Made by a program: the position numbers and the translations under genes. This document shows positions 17,934-24,752 of a DNA stretch of 34,978 nt, one piece after another. The notes beneath the pieces were generated by a model. It saw nothing but the letters and a program-made list of their open reading frames with translations, was not told where the DNA came from and did no database searches. Positions within the stretch are counted from its first letter, which is position 1, and each line of letters starts with the position of its first letter. The stretch is from Gemmata massiliana (GTDB lineage Bacteria > Planctomycetota > Planctomycetia > Gemmatales > Gemmataceae). The stretch covers positions 184,694 through 219,671 of the forward strand of contig HG799472.1 in NCBI GenBank assembly GCA_000531095.1. The letters run 5' to 3'.

Positions 17934-18295
17934 GCGTTCGTCCTTGTTCGTCCCGGAACGATGGCGCCCGAGTTCCCCCGAACCGGGCCGCCCCGCGAAC
18001 ACTGTGTTTCGATTGAGTCGCGGTAGATAGCCGCGCGAAAATTCGCGTCAAGATCAACTTGAATGAAATGTGCGTTTCGGGTCGAAAGTCATCGCTTCGG
18101 GCCGTCGGAAGTCGTCCGGTCGCAGGTCGGAAAGTCTAATAGTTGACTTGATAGATTCGGGCTTTGGTTCGGTGGCACGGGCCTCTGGCCTGTGCAAGCG
18201 CCTCCACAGGCCAGAGGCCTGTGCCACAAGCAAAAAAAACGACGCGGTCGGTCGACGATTTTCGACCTGGCGACTTTACGGCTTTCGACCGCCGG
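17934..18295. other. Intergenic region with hairpin and GTCGAAAGTC-type words
   Basis: These 362 bases upstream of the P-ring-like gene and downstream of the membrane-protein gene contain the 18172-18227 inverted repeat. On both sides lie degenerate 'gtcgaaagtc'/'gtcggaaagtc' words like those after ileS. I see no RNA gene. Confidence 0.4.
18172..18227. repeat. Long inverted repeat (23-base arms)
   Basis: The arms 18172-18194 and 18205-18227 are reverse complements with one G-U wobble, beginning GTGGCACGGGCCTCTGGCC, around a 10-base loop. It lies downstream of the minus-strand membrane-protein gene (stop at 18296) in that gene's direction, so it could act as its terminator. It is of a different sequence family from the other hairpins here. 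Confidence 0.85.
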
Positions 18296-20194
18296 TCAGG
18301 GGTGTTCCCACACGAGCGTGATGCGGGGAACGGGACCGGGGGTTTTGAGGCGGATGTGGTTAATGGGGTCGCGCCCGGTCGGGTCGGGGAGCGAGTCAAT
18401 TTTCACGTAACTGGGGTAAACGCGCAGCCCCTCGAAGACGTGCAAGCTGAGGTCGACGTAGCCGTCTTGGTTGGGGCGCACGTCGGTCAGTACGATTCGC
18501 TTCGTGTCGGCCGAGGTCCAGGTCGCGGTCCCACTGAGGACGAATGTGGGGGTGCGACTGATCTCGAAGAGCACAACCGGCTGCCCGCCCTCACTGAGGC
18601 GCGCGACGGCTTTCGCGGCGGGGTACTTCCCCCACCGCTCGGCGGTGCCACCCGCGCGGCACACCACCCAGCCCACGTTGTACCAGTCGCAGAACTTGGT
18701 CAGTTCCACGTCGGTCCACTCGTTGAGCGGCCGGCCGTTGAGCCGCTGGTCGCACAGCGCGCAGTGGCCGTGTTCGATTTCCGATTCGGTATCGAGGCCG
18801 CCCAGGTACGCTCGGTTCGTGTAAATCGGCAACAGTGCGGACCAACTCCGCCCGGGGCGCGCTTCCGCGTCGTCCCACAAGATGCGCGCTTTGGGCGCGG
18901 TGTGCAGGTCGATCGTCGCGATCAGTTGCTGCTGTTCCGCGGTGAACCCGAGCACGAACGGCGGGGTGTGAACGCCGGCCATGTGCGCGAGCGGCGCGCC
19001 GGGGCCGTCCGCCCACCCAACGACCAGAAGTACCACCGCGACGAGAACCGATCCGAGTTTGGCAACGTGCGCGCGGCGCAGAATTTCCCACACGCCGAAC
19101 GCGGCCGTCGGCACCAGGAACGCGAGCGCGAGCGGGGCCACGCGCCCGGGCACGTCTACGGGCACCCGCGGCCACGCCGCCGAGACTCGCGCGATGAGTA
19201 TCGTGAGCGCCGCGGCAACGAAGGCGAGCCACGCCGCGGCGCGGTGCCCCGCGGCCCACACCAGCACCAATCCGCCGACCGCGACCAGCGGAACGACCGG
19301 CCCCCCGGGAAGTCCGGAACACAAGTTCGCGTAATCGCCGGGTTCGCCCAGGATCGCCAGCCACCCCGGTAACGGGATGTGGTCCTCGGCCGCCGGTTGC
19401 CGCAGCCACCAGTATTTGCCCCAATCCACCAGCCACCAGGCGTTCGGCACGATCCCGGCCGAGGTGATCCCGGCGAGCCCGAGGTGCCAGCCCGGTCCGT
19501 GTTGAGGCGCGAAAACGAGATAGAAGACGAGCACGATCGGGAACAGCCCGAGCCACACCAGCGGGTGCGCGTACCAACCGATGAGAGCCAGCCCCGCGAG
19601 CACGAGGAACGATTCGGGGCCGGGGCTTCTTGCGTAGCGCCCGAGCCAGGGAACGAACACCGCCGCCGCCAACCCCGCCCCGAGCAGGTCCAGTTGTCCC
19701 TCTTCCAGCATGAACCGCACGGCCGGGCACCACCCGAGCAGCACACCGAAACAGCCCGTGAAAACGGCCGCCCCCGCGGGTAACCCCGCGCCGCGTGCAG
19801 CGGCGATGAACCCGATGGGGATCAGCAGCAGGAACGCGAACACGCCGAACTTGTACGCTTCTGGGCGGTACCCGCGGCCCCCGATGAGTGCGAACAGTTC
19901 TGCCGGTCGGCTCCCGCCGTCAAATACGGGCGTTTTGGGGTAGCCGGCCTGAAACGCCGGATCGTAGCACGTGGACGTGCGGTGGTCGCGGAACGCACTG
20001 GCGCCGAGCGTGCCGTGGTACAGGTGGAGCGGGTGCCGTCCGGAGAGAATGGGGCGATCGTCGGTCACGGCCGACCACTGGCGGGCCGGACCGAACAGCG
20101 CCAGCGCCAACCCCGCCTGGGCGATCACCACCACGGCCGCGGCCACCAGCCACGCGGGCTGTTCGCGAAATCCGTTGGTCGGTGGATCGATCAT
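18296..20194 (-). CDS. Polytopic membrane protein, GT-C glycosyltransferase-like in outline
   Basis: A 632-aa protein with about ten to eleven membrane segments in residues 15-410 and a soluble C-terminal domain of about 200 residues. The first segment is followed by a long external loop containing SAVTDDRPILSGRHPLHLYHG and FQAGYPKTPVFDGGSRPAEL. An acidic pair in the first loop is what GT-C lipid-linked sugar transferases use, but here it is only a resemblance. The C-terminal part has CDWYNVGWVVCR and a CALC pair, and ends in a beta-rich segment. The ATG at 20194 has GGAAGG upstream. I know of planctomycete proteins with the same loop wording but no proven function. Confidence 0.8.
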   Translation of the reverse strand: MIDPPTNGFREQPAWLVAAAVVVIAQAGLALALFGPARQWSAVTDDRPILSGRHPLHLYHGTLGASAFRDHRTSTCYDPAFQAGYPKTPVFDGGSRPAELFALIGGRGYRPEAYKFGVFAFLLLIPIGFIAAARGAGLPAGAAVFTGCFGVLLGWCPAVRFMLEEGQLDLLGAGLAAAVFVPWLGRYARSPGPESFLVLAGLALIGWYAHPLVWLGLFPIVLVFYLVFAPQHGPGWHLGLAGITSAGIVPNAWWLVDWGKYWWLRQPAAEDHIPLPGWLAILGEPGDYANLCSGLPGGPVVPLVAVGGLVLVWAAGHRAAAWLAFVAAALTILIARVSAAWPRVPVDVPGRVAPLALAFLVPTAAFGVWEILRRAHVAKLGSVLVAVVLLVVGWADGPGAPLAHMAGVHTPPFVLGFTAEQQQLIATIDLHTAPKARILWDDAEARPGRSWSALLPIYTNRAYLGGLDTESEIEHGHCALCDQRLNGRPLNEWTDVELTKFCDWYNVGWVVCRAGGTAERWGKYPAAKAVARLSEGGQPVVLFEISRTPTFVLSGTATWTSADTKRIVLTDVRPNQDGYVDLSLHVFEGLRVYPSYVKIDSLPDPTGRDPINHIRLKTPGPVPRITLVWEHP

Positions 20195-20300
20195 GAGTGC
20201 GCCTTCCGCGGTCCAAATAGGGGCGGCGGAAGGTAACCGGAGTCAGGCGACCGGGGCAAGAGATGTTGTCGCCGTGGCGACACTGTCAACTTACTGGTCT

Positions 20301-20374
20301 TCTGTAGCCGGTCTCTGCGAGGCCGGGGTGTCTCGTGTTTGTGGCTCCCCGGCCTCGCAGAGACCGGCTACAGA
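20301..20374. repeat. Long perfect inverted repeat (28-base arms)
   Basis: The arms 20301-20328 and 20347-20374 are perfect reverse complements (left arm starts TCTGTAGCCGGTCTCTGCGA) separated by 18 bases. It lies only about 28 bases before the start of the 20403 gene, so a transcript entering from the left would carry a very stable stem just ahead of the start codon. Confidence 0.9.
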
Positions 20375-20402
20375 AAGCCATCAAAACGAGCTGGTATCAG
20401 TC

Positions 20403-20858
20403 ATGTTGCGAGTGACCGGGACGGGTGATTTTGAAGTATGGGTCGACCGGATCGAGCGTCCGCTCTTGTTCTCGACACCGTTCGGTGGAAGTGACTTCGC
20501 TCTGATGGTGGTTGTGACCGACTCGTCCGTTATGCCGGCCGAGCGCGAAGCGGTTTGCACAGAAATCGTCCGCCAGGGCTGTCGCTATGCCGTCTGCGCA
20601 GGCCACGATTGTCCCCTGTGGGAAGACGCGATCGATCTCGCCTACCTCGCTACCAGTCCGGATTTCTCACCACCGGCCAAACGGCTTGTCATGACTACCC
20701 AACACGAGAACGAGCCATTGGGAGATGTGGTTGAATTCTTCCGGTGGAACACTGCCTTTGACCGGTTCGTTCCTCGACGGTTCTTGGTTTTGGTAGTCGG
20801 CGGCGCCGGCGCTCTTGCAGAGCGAGTTCATTCGGCTATCGAGGAGTCATTCGGGTAG
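20403..20858 (+). CDS. Unknown 151-aa protein
   Basis: The ATG at 20403 begins MLRVTGTGDFEVWVDRIERP; the frame is open upstream to 19971, but that part crosses the palindrome and antisense to the membrane-protein gene, so it is not coding. The protein is soluble and acidic with a hydrophobic strand FALMVVVTDSSVMP, a Cys-containing stretch RYAVCAGHDCPLWEDAID, and a closing RRFLVLVVGGAGALAERVH. It has the feel of a small alpha/beta protein. I do not recognise the family with confidence and no ribosome binding site stands out. It has no operon partner. Confidence 0.65.
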   Translation: MLRVTGTGDFEVWVDRIERPLLFSTPFGGSDFALMVVVTDSSVMPAEREAVCTEIVRQGCRYAVCAGHDCPLWEDAIDLAYLATSPDFSPPAKRLVMTTQHENEPLGDVVEFFRWNTAFDRFVPRRFLVLVVGGAGALAERVHSAIEESFG

Positions 20859-21343
20859 AGCCTCGGGTACTCGCGAGTTCACACGATGCTCAAAGAAACG
20901 GGAGAGGCTCCTCGGACAACCGGGGTGGATTTTACTGTTTTTAAGTACACTAGATGCGTATAATTCGGTACGCGCGTGGTGAATGCGCCTCAAAAGCGCG
21001 AAGAAATGGCAGTACTTGAAGCAAAAACGAGCGCCGAATGGAGGGGTTGTTAACAAATGTTAGCCTCGGTGAGGGCGTTTTTGGAGTGCGCAGGGAGCAC
21101 GATTCACCGGAAATCTCAGTCATTCGTGCCGCCGTCACTGGGTTCGGGGCCTTCTGGGGCCAAAACGTTAGCAAATGTGAGCCTCGGCCTCTCGACCTTT
21201 GGTTTGGGGGCTCGGACTCTTGGTGAGTGGAACGCGAGCGCGAACAGCGAGTAGAACTAGAGGGGCTCAAACGCGCGCCTTCGGGGTGCCAATGACAATG
21301 AGTGCCTCCAGTGTTAGAATGGCCCTACGCGGAGGGGCGGCCC
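20859..21343. other. Intergenic region upstream of the mcsA-mcsA-mcsB cluster
   Basis: These 485 bases contain a TATAAT at 20959-20964 with no good -35 box at the right distance. They also contain a pair of related GTTARCAAATGT..GCCTCGG words (21049-21070, 21167-21187) and, at the end, the ribosome binding site GGAGG at 21331-21335. Promoter for the cluster is probably within it but I cannot pin it down. Confidence 0.4.
21049..21187. repeat. Pair of GTTARCAAATGT-type direct repeats
   Basis: GTTAACAAATGTTAGCCTCGG at 21049-21069 (core gttaacaaatgt) and the related word at 21167-21187 (core gttagcaaatgt) share about 19 of 21 positions. They are separated by about 97 bases of unremarkable sequence. 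They may be dispersed-repeat remnants or regulator sites for the downstream cluster. Confidence 0.55.
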
Positions 21344-21814
21344 ATGAAGTGCCTGCGGTGTCCGAAGCAAGCCACCTACCACATTACCGAAGTGCTCCCG
21401 GGGGACCGGTTCGAGGAAGTCCACCTGTGTGAAGACTGCGCCAAAAAGTACCTCGTGGAGCCGCAGAAAAAGGCCGCACCCGGGCCGGCTGCGGACGCGA
21501 GCGAGGGCGAAGAGGTCTTCGCCGGACCCACGTGTGAAACGTGCGGGCTTTCGTACCTGGAGTTTCGCAACCACGGGCGGTTCGGCTGCGCACACGACTA
21601 CGACGTGTTCAAGGGCGAACTGCTCCCGCTGCTGGAAAGCATCCACGGTGACGTTCGGCACGTCGGTAAGGCGCCGCGGCGCTTGCCCCGTGCGCAGAGC
21701 GCACAGGTGGAACTCACCGCGCTGCGCCGGCGCCTCCAGCAGCTCGTGACCGAAGAGAACTACGAAGAAGCGGCCCGGGTCCGCGACCGCATCAAACAAC
21801 TGGAAAGTGAATAG
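21344..21814 (+). CDS. mcsA: McsA-like zinc protein, first paralogue
   Basis: A 156-aa protein with the complete architecture of McsA, the activator of the protein-arginine kinase McsB. The first zinc module has Cys3, Cys6, Cys29 and Cys32 (KCLRC ... HLCEDC). The second has Cys64, Cys67 and Cys82 (TCETCGLSYLEF ... GRFGCAHDYD), where the fourth ligand of the Bacillus protein (GCSECY) is replaced by Asp85 beside His84. The C-terminal 35 residues are a UvrB/UvrC-type helical hairpin (ENYEEAARVRDRIKQLE). The ATG at 21344 is preceded by GGAGG at 21331-21335. It heads a three-gene run with a second mcsA and mcsB. In Bacillus these genes act in heat-shock regulation and arginine-phosphate tagging for ClpCP; no ctsR or clpC is present here. 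Confidence 0.88.
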   Translation: MKCLRCPKQATYHITEVLPGDRFEEVHLCEDCAKKYLVEPQKKAAPGPAADASEGEEVFAGPTCETCGLSYLEFRNHGRFGCAHDYDVFKGELLPLLESIHGDVRHVGKAPRRLPRAQSAQVELTALRRRLQQLVTEENYEEAARVRDRIKQLESE

Positions 21815-21862
21815 CTGCGTGTTTGTGCCTCAAACTTGGCTTATTCCCGCACAGGGTGCGGC

Positions 21863-22345
21863 ATGAAGTGTCAGATCTGCGACAACCCGGCTACTGTTCA
21901 CCTGACCGACATCGTGAACAAGAAGAAGCGCGAGGTGCACCTGTGCGAGCAGTGTGCCCGCGAACGCAACCTCATTCCCGAACAGCCCGGCCCGCAGATC
22001 GACCTGAAGGCGCTGCTCGGGCTGCTCACGAGTCCGCTCGCGCCCGGGGGCAGTGCGGCCGAACCACGACCGGAGCCGGTCGCGACCGCGTGCGAGATCT
22101 GCGGGATGACGGTCGCCGAGTTCAAGGCCGCCGGGCGCCTCGGCTGCCCGCACGACTACGAATCGCTACGTTCCACCCTGGAACCGCTGTTGGAGCGCAT
22201 CCACCGGTCGATGGAGCACGCGGGCAAAGCGCCGCGTGCGGTTCGGGTGCGCGACTGGAAGAAACAGATGCAAGCGGCGGTCGCGACAGAGAACTACGAA
22301 GAAGCGGCCCGGCTCCGCGACCTGATTCGCAGGCACGAAGCGTAG
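21863..22345 (+). CDS. McsA-like zinc protein, second paralogue
   Basis: A 160-aa paralogue of the preceding gene, 48 bases downstream. First zinc module: Cys3, Cys6, Cys28, Cys31 (KCQIC ... HLCEQC). Second: Cys77, Cys80, Cys95 (CEICGMTVAEF ... GRLGCPHDYE), again with His-Asp (97-98) in place of the fourth Cys. The C-terminus carries the same ENYEEAARLRDLI UvrB/C-type hairpin. The linker contains IDLKALLGLL, resembling the amphipathic linker helix of Bacillus McsA (SIHNLLSGLL), which the first paralogue lacks; this copy is therefore the closer match. The start is the ATG at 21863, and the longer frame from 21836 is less likely. Probably co-transcribed with mcsB 95 bases further on. Confidence 0.88.
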   Translation: MKCQICDNPATVHLTDIVNKKKREVHLCEQCARERNLIPEQPGPQIDLKALLGLLTSPLAPGGSAAEPRPEPVATACEICGMTVAEFKAAGRLGCPHDYESLRSTLEPLLERIHRSMEHAGKAPRAVRVRDWKKQMQAAVATENYEEAARLRDLIRRHEA

Positions 22346-22440
22346 TTCCGAGCCTGGCTCCCGGTCGTTTCAAGGGCTGAAAGCGGGCGCTACCGGGACA
22401 TTGACAACGCGGGACTCGGAATTCGGAACTGGAACCAGCA

Positions 22441-23508
22441 ATGAACCTCGACAGCCTGCTCCCCAACCTGGGCGAATGGCTCCGCGGCACCGGCCCCGAG
22501 TCGGACGTGGTCGTGTCCACGCGCATCCGCCTGGCACGCAACCTCGCCGATCTGCCGTTCGCCACGCGCGCCACGAACGCTCACAAAACCGAAGTGATTA
22601 GCCGGGCGAAAGACGCGCTCGCCAAATCCGACGCCGCGCTGAAACTCGAATACGTCGATATCCCGTCGATGCCGGTTCTCGACCGCCAGTTCCTCGTCGA
22701 GCGGCAACTCATCAGTCGCGAACTCGCCGGCGGACTCGACGGTCCGCGTGGGGTCGCGTTCGACCCGACCGAAACCGCCAGCGTGATGGTGAACGAAGAG
22801 GACCACCTGCGCTTGCAAGTGCTCCGCAGCGGGTTCGCGCTCGACGAAGCATGGCAAGACATTGACCGGCTTGATGATGCGCTGGAGCAGCGGCTCAGCT
22901 ACGCCTTCCACATGCAGTTCGGCTACCTGACCGCGTGCCCGACCAACGTCGGTACCGGGATGCGCGCCAGCGTGATGCTGCACCTTCCCGCGCTGGGGCT
23001 GACGAAACAGATCGACAAAGTGTTCCGCGCCCTTCAGAAGATCAACCTCGCGGTCCGTGGGCTGCACGGTGAAGGTTCGCGTGCGTTCGGTGACCTCTAC
23101 CAGATCTCGAACCACGTGACGCTCGGAAAGAGCGAAGCGAAGATCCTGGGGGAGATCCGCGAGGTGATCGTCACGATCCTCCAGTACGAGCGCCAGGCGC
23201 GCAACGCGATCATGAAGGAGCGCCGACAGGCGGAACACGATCGCGTGGCCCGGGCCATTGGAACGCTCGGCAGCGCGACGATGATTACCGCCGAAGAGAC
23301 GATGGAACTGCTCTCTGCGGTCCGACTCGGTATTCACCTGCATCTACTTGATGGTATTCCAGTTACGGCAGTCAACCAGCTCTTCATTCACACGCAATCG
23401 GCCCACCTTCAGAAGCTCGCGGGGCACAACCTCGACGGCGAGGAACGCAACTCCGCTCGCGCGAAGTACCTGAAGACCAAACTCCGCGAACTCGGTTCAC
23501 ATAAGTGA
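22441..23508 (+). CDS. mcsB: Protein-arginine kinase McsB (ATP:guanido phosphotransferase family)
   Basis: A 355-aa cytoplasmic kinase that phosphorylates arginine side chains of proteins; in Bacillus this marks them for ClpCP degradation. Visible motifs: VVVSTRIRLARNL at 23-35 (nucleotide contacts), NEEDHLRL at 118-125 (catalytic acidic residue), TACPTNVGTGMRAS at 164-177 with the conserved Cys166, and GEGS at 210-213. Near the C-terminus the phospho-arginine sensing motif RDxxRA of Bacillus McsB reads RNSARA at 336-341, so Asp is Asn. Length matches the family. It follows two mcsA paralogues, and its stop overlaps the GTG of the VanZ-like frame by four bases. Arginine phosphorylation is expected here, but the usual partner genes are elsewhere or absent. 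Confidence 0.94.
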   Translation: MNLDSLLPNLGEWLRGTGPESDVVVSTRIRLARNLADLPFATRATNAHKTEVISRAKDALAKSDAALKLEYVDIPSMPVLDRQFLVERQLISRELAGGLDGPRGVAFDPTETASVMVNEEDHLRLQVLRSGFALDEAWQDIDRLDDALEQRLSYAFHMQFGYLTACPTNVGTGMRASVMLHLPALGLTKQIDKVFRALQKINLAVRGLHGEGSRAFGDLYQISNHVTLGKSEAKILGEIREVIVTILQYERQARNAIMKERRQAEHDRVARAIGTLGSATMITAEETMELLSAVRLGIHLHLLDGIPVTAVNQLFIHTQSAHLQKLAGHNLDGEERNSARAKYLKTKLRELGSHK

Positions 23509-24104
23509 AGGCAGAACCTGAACTTCCAGCTTCGTCTTGCGAAGAACCTAACTCCCTGACCCCCTTCCCTAAGAAGGAAGGGGGGACAGAGCCAAACACA
23601 ACAGGCGTGAAGCAATCTGCTGTGGTTTTAAGCCCCTCTCCGCTTAGGGGAGGGGTTGGGGAGGGGTTCTTCGAGGAGCCCTCTCTCCCTTCAAATAGGT
23701 GGGGTGGGGGCGTAGGTTCCAGAGTTAAGTACTTACACTTCCTCGTGTTCGCTCTGGTTTTCGGCCTCTGGACGTGGAAGCTGCTCGAACCGACCCCGAT
23801 CCCCGAATCGTTGGGGGGACGCCTCGGCGACTGGAAGTTTTACGCCGCGAAATTGCTCCATGCGGGCGCGTATGCGTTCCTCACGGTGCTTGCGACGACG
23901 CTCCCGCTCCCACGTTACTGGCGTTGGTACTTCGTGGGCTTACTCGCACTACACGGCATCGCGACTGAGATCGGCCAGACGTTTGTACCGAATCGCACTG
24001 GCAGCGTGCGCGATGTGGTTATCGATTGGGTGGGGATCGGCTTGGGCTTGCTGACGTGGCTCGCGGTGAGTGGTGGACGAAGGGCGAAAGGGGTTGGCGA
24101 GTAG
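23505..24104 (+). CDS. VanZ-like membrane protein with repeat-derived N-terminus
   Basis: Up to 199 aa. The VanZ-like part begins near residue 74 and has three to four membrane segments: YLHFLVFALVFGLWTW, then FYAAKLLHAGAYAFLTVLA and WRWYFVGLLALHGIATEIGQ. The family's conserved stretch TEIGQTFVPNRTGSVRDVVI is present. VanZ relatives affect resistance to glycopeptides in some bacteria, but most members have no known role. The first about 72 residues are encoded by the stem-loop repeat at 23545-23705 and are Pro/Gly-rich with no relation to VanZ. The GTG at 23505 overlaps the mcsB stop (GTGA), suggesting coupling. The only other in-frame start near the domain is GTG 23745, which would cut into the first membrane segment. 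The true start is therefore unclear. Confidence 0.7.
   Translation: MKAEPELPASSCEEPNSLTPFPKKEGGTEPNTTGVKQSAVVLSPSPLRGGVGEGFFEEPSLPSNRWGGGVGSRVKYLHFLVFALVFGLWTWKLLEPTPIPESLGGRLGDWKFYAAKLLHAGAYAFLTVLATTLPLPRYWRWYFVGLLALHGIATEIGQTFVPNRTGSVRDVVIDWVGIGLGLLTWLAVSGGRRAKGVGE
23545..23705. repeat. Composite poly(G/C) stem-loop repeat between mcsB and vanZ-like
   Basis: It carries the same two modules as the copies in smc and trmL: a hairpin ccccttccctaagaaggaag (from 23561) and a GGTTTTAAGCCCCTCTCCGC module (23624-23668), with about 45 bases between. In this copy the modules run in the same order as in trmL. It is open in the VanZ frame throughout. Confidence 0.8.
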
Positions 24105-24159
24105 CGAGTAGTACGAGGCGAATGGCCCGTCTTCGCCTCTCTTATTGCTGCTGATTGTG

Positions 24160-24627
24160 TCAGGCCGCGCTCTTCATGAACTCCGCGCAGCGCCGTTGCA
24201 TTTCTTCGATGGACACGTCTTCGATGTGTGTGGCGAGCGTCCAGACGTGACCGAACGGGTCGGTGACGGTGCCGGAGCGGTCACCGTAGAACTGGTCCTG
24301 AACCGGCTTGAAGACCTTCGCGCCGGCCTCGACCGCGCGGGCGATCGCTTCGTCCACGTTCGGTAGGTAGACACACAGTCCGCCGCTGGTGCCGCCGAGC
24401 GATTCCGGTCCGCGGTTGCCCCATTCGGGCATTTCGTCGCCGAGCATCACGCGCGAGCCGCCGATCTCGATTTCGGCGTGCGCGACGCTGCCGCCCGGTC
24501 CGTCGAACCGCATGATTTCGGTCGCGCCGAACGCCTGCTTGTAGAACGCCAGAGCCTTGGCTGCCCCGCGAACCGTGATGTACGGAACGATTGTGTGGTA
24601 GCCGGCCGGAACGAAATTGACGGGCAT
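24160..24627 (-). CDS. VOC (glyoxalase/bleomycin-resistance fold) protein, PhnB-like
   Basis: A 155-aa cytoplasmic protein with the paired beta-alpha-beta-beta-beta units of the vicinal-oxygen-chelate superfamily. The first unit has HTIVPYITVRGAAKALAFYK and AFGATEIMRF; the second ends with VTDPFGHVWTLATHIED. These match the PhnB/YaeR-like subgroup, whose reactions are mostly unknown. AAGGAG lies eight bases before the ATG at 24627, so the start is firm. It stands alone between the VanZ-like gene and ftsK. Substrate not predictable. Confidence 0.9.
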   Translation of the reverse strand: MPVNFVPAGYHTIVPYITVRGAAKALAFYKQAFGATEIMRFDGPGGSVAHAEIEIGGSRVMLGDEMPEWGNRGPESLGGTSGGLCVYLPNVDEAIARAVEAGAKVFKPVQDQFYGDRSGTVTDPFGHVWTLATHIEDVSIEEMQRRCAEFMKSAA

Positions 24628-24752
24628 CGCGCGGACTCCTTCGGGTGAGTGAAACCACCCGGAAGGTAGTCACTTGTCAATGTGTACGCAAGGCCAGATT
24701 TGGCCACGTTGCCGCTCCTGCGACTCGGGAGCAGAGGTGCGATCGCACCAGA

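Noticed and set aside
18164..19372. 402-aa plus-strand frame opposite the membrane-protein gene
   Set aside because: It starts inside a palindrome and is antisense to clear membrane segments; composition is artefactual.
20959..20964. TATAAT as -10 box for the mcsA cluster
   Set aside because: No -35 box at 16-18 bases, and it is nearly 390 bases from the first start codon.
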